The position numbers and the translations under genes are program-made. This document shows positions 63,374 to 64,000 of a DNA stretch of 64,000 nucleotides, one piece after another. This DNA is from Gluconacetobacter sacchari. Lineage in GTDB: Bacteria; Pseudomonadota; Alphaproteobacteria; Acetobacterales; Acetobacteraceae. The stretch is taken from the NCBI RefSeq assembly GCF_014174255.1, contig NZ_JABEQJ010000023.1, forward strand, positions 1-64,000. The letters run 5' to 3'. Every line of letters begins with the position of its first letter. Position 1 is the first letter of the stretch. The notes under the pieces are model-generated. The model saw only the letters and a program-made list of their open reading frames with translations, was not told the origin of the DNA and did not search any database.

Positions 63374-64000
63374 GTCGCGGTTTGTTGCGGCGGCAGGTTA
63401 CGCGTCGCGGGTCCGAACCGGCGCCGCAGATCCAGGCTGATCCGGTCCATCAGCAGGTAGATGACCGGGGTGGTGAACAGGGTCAGCAACTGGCTGAGCA
63501 GCAGCCCGCCGACGATGGCGATGCCGAGCGGGCGGCGCAGTTCCGACCCGGTGCCGGTGCCGATCACCATCGGCAGCGCGCCCAGCATGGCGGCCAGCGT
63601 CGTCATCAGGATCGGCCGGAAGCGCAGCAGGGCGGCGTGGTGGATGGCTTTCATCGGCGCCATGCCTTCGATCCGCTCCGCCTCCAGCGCGAAATCGATC
63701 ATCATGATCGCGTTCTTCTTCACGATGCCGATCAGCAGCACCAGCCCGATGATGCCCATGACGCCGAGGCCGGCGCCGCTGAGTTGCAGGGCCAGCAGGG
63801 CGCCGACGCCCGCCGACGGCAGGGTGGAGAGGATGGTGATGGGGTGGATGAAGCTCTCGTACAGGATGCCCAGCACGATATAGACCGCGACCAGGGCGGC
63901 GAGCACCAGCCACATCTCGTTGCCCAGGCTGTTGCGGAATGCCGCCGCCGTGCCCTGGAAGGAGGTCTGGAAGCTCGCCGGCAGGTGCAGCGTGCGCTCC
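63370..64000 (-). CDS. RND efflux permease, MdtB-like, C-terminal part (cut by window edge)
   Basis: The frame is open to the window edge; 209 C-terminal residues are visible. [49 protein letters not shown] and [17 protein letters not shown] are RND signatures of the second membrane half. In MdtABC/MuxABC operons two different permeases are adjacent in this order, and a membrane-fusion protein gene is expected upstream, beyond the window. Confidence 0.92.
   Translation of the reverse strand, partial: ERTLHLPASFQTSFQGTAAAFRNSLGNEMWLVLAALVAVYIVLGILYESFIHPITILSTLPSAGVGALLALQLSGAGLGVMGIIGLVLLIGIVKKNAIMMIDFALEAERIEGMAPMKAIHHAALLRFRPILMTTLAAMLGALPMVIGTGTGSELRRPLGIAIVGGLLLSQLLTLFTTPVIYLLMDRISLDLRRRFGPATRNLPPQQTAT

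Noticed and set aside
61292-63460. 722-codon open frame on the plus strand
   Set aside because: It is antisense to the RND permease and has the His/Arg/Asp/Gln-rich composition of a frame shadow.

Overview
The window is high-GC alphaproteobacterial DNA, most likely from an acetic acid bacterium (Acetobacteraceae, Gluconacetobacter-like). The pointers are two OprB-type porins, a four-gene-type quinate/protocatechuate catabolic cluster, a short NDUFS4-like 'ETC complex I subunit' protein typical of alphaproteobacteria, and tRNA genes with encoded CCA. The genus is inference. No rRNA and no CRISPR array was seen.

1-1588 is an insertion-sequence scar: a truncated IS630-type transposase (with a -1 frameshift site) fused to the tail of an IS21-type istB and the IS21 right end. 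That IS end supplies the last codons and stop of the next gene. 1573-6389 holds an FAD-dependent dehydrogenase, an IclR regulator and a divergent OprB porin, with an IclR-like dyad between them.

6392-20398 is a nearly complete route from quinate/shikimate to central metabolism: PcaR-like IclR and AraC regulators, pcaH-pcaG-pcaB-pcaL (fused enol-lactone hydrolase/decarboxylase), pcaI-pcaJ-pcaF, an MFS aromatic-acid transporter, a probably NAD-linked shikimate/quinate dehydrogenase, an unassigned TIM-barrel isomerase-like gene and a two-domain 3-dehydroshikimate dehydratase (quiC type). A perfect 13-bp inverted repeat upstream of pcaI looks like the PcaR operator. A decayed aroE-like tail lies between pcaL and pcaI.

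20399-23228 contains an IS1182-like transposase fragment that has beheaded a RelE-type toxin, its intact antitoxin, and a second OprB porin.

23600-41365 is an accessory island. It has a large winged-helix/ATPase regulator divergent from a co-directional cargo of eight redox and hydrolase genes (two epoxide-hydrolase-like proteins, Ohr, cytochrome P460, SDR, alpha/beta hydrolase, GMC oxidoreductase, quinone oxidoreductase). Then come an AbiEii remnant, traD-traC, a candidate oriT, a frameshifted TraA relaxase, AlpA, a phd-vapC module and a large serine recombinase. The recombinase has no stop codon before it runs into a tRNA gene cluster, so the island appears to end at the 3' end of tRNA-Ser.

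41366-45658 is core-like: tRNA-Ser, tRNA-Arg, a complex I accessory protein, tRNA-Pro, gpt, csaA, an MFS exporter and a diguanylate cyclase. 46018-56673 is a surface-glycan locus made of two converging operons: glycosyltransferases, an epimerase and a FkbM-methyltransferase/coiled-coil/glycosyltransferase fusion on the plus strand, and an ABC-2 glycan exporter with two further glycosyltransferases on the minus strand. 56900-58305 carries two small stress/membrane proteins and a flagellin remnant. 58497-64000 is a tripartite RND efflux operon (two MdtB/MdtC-type permeases and a NodT-type outer membrane lipoprotein), cut by the window edge.
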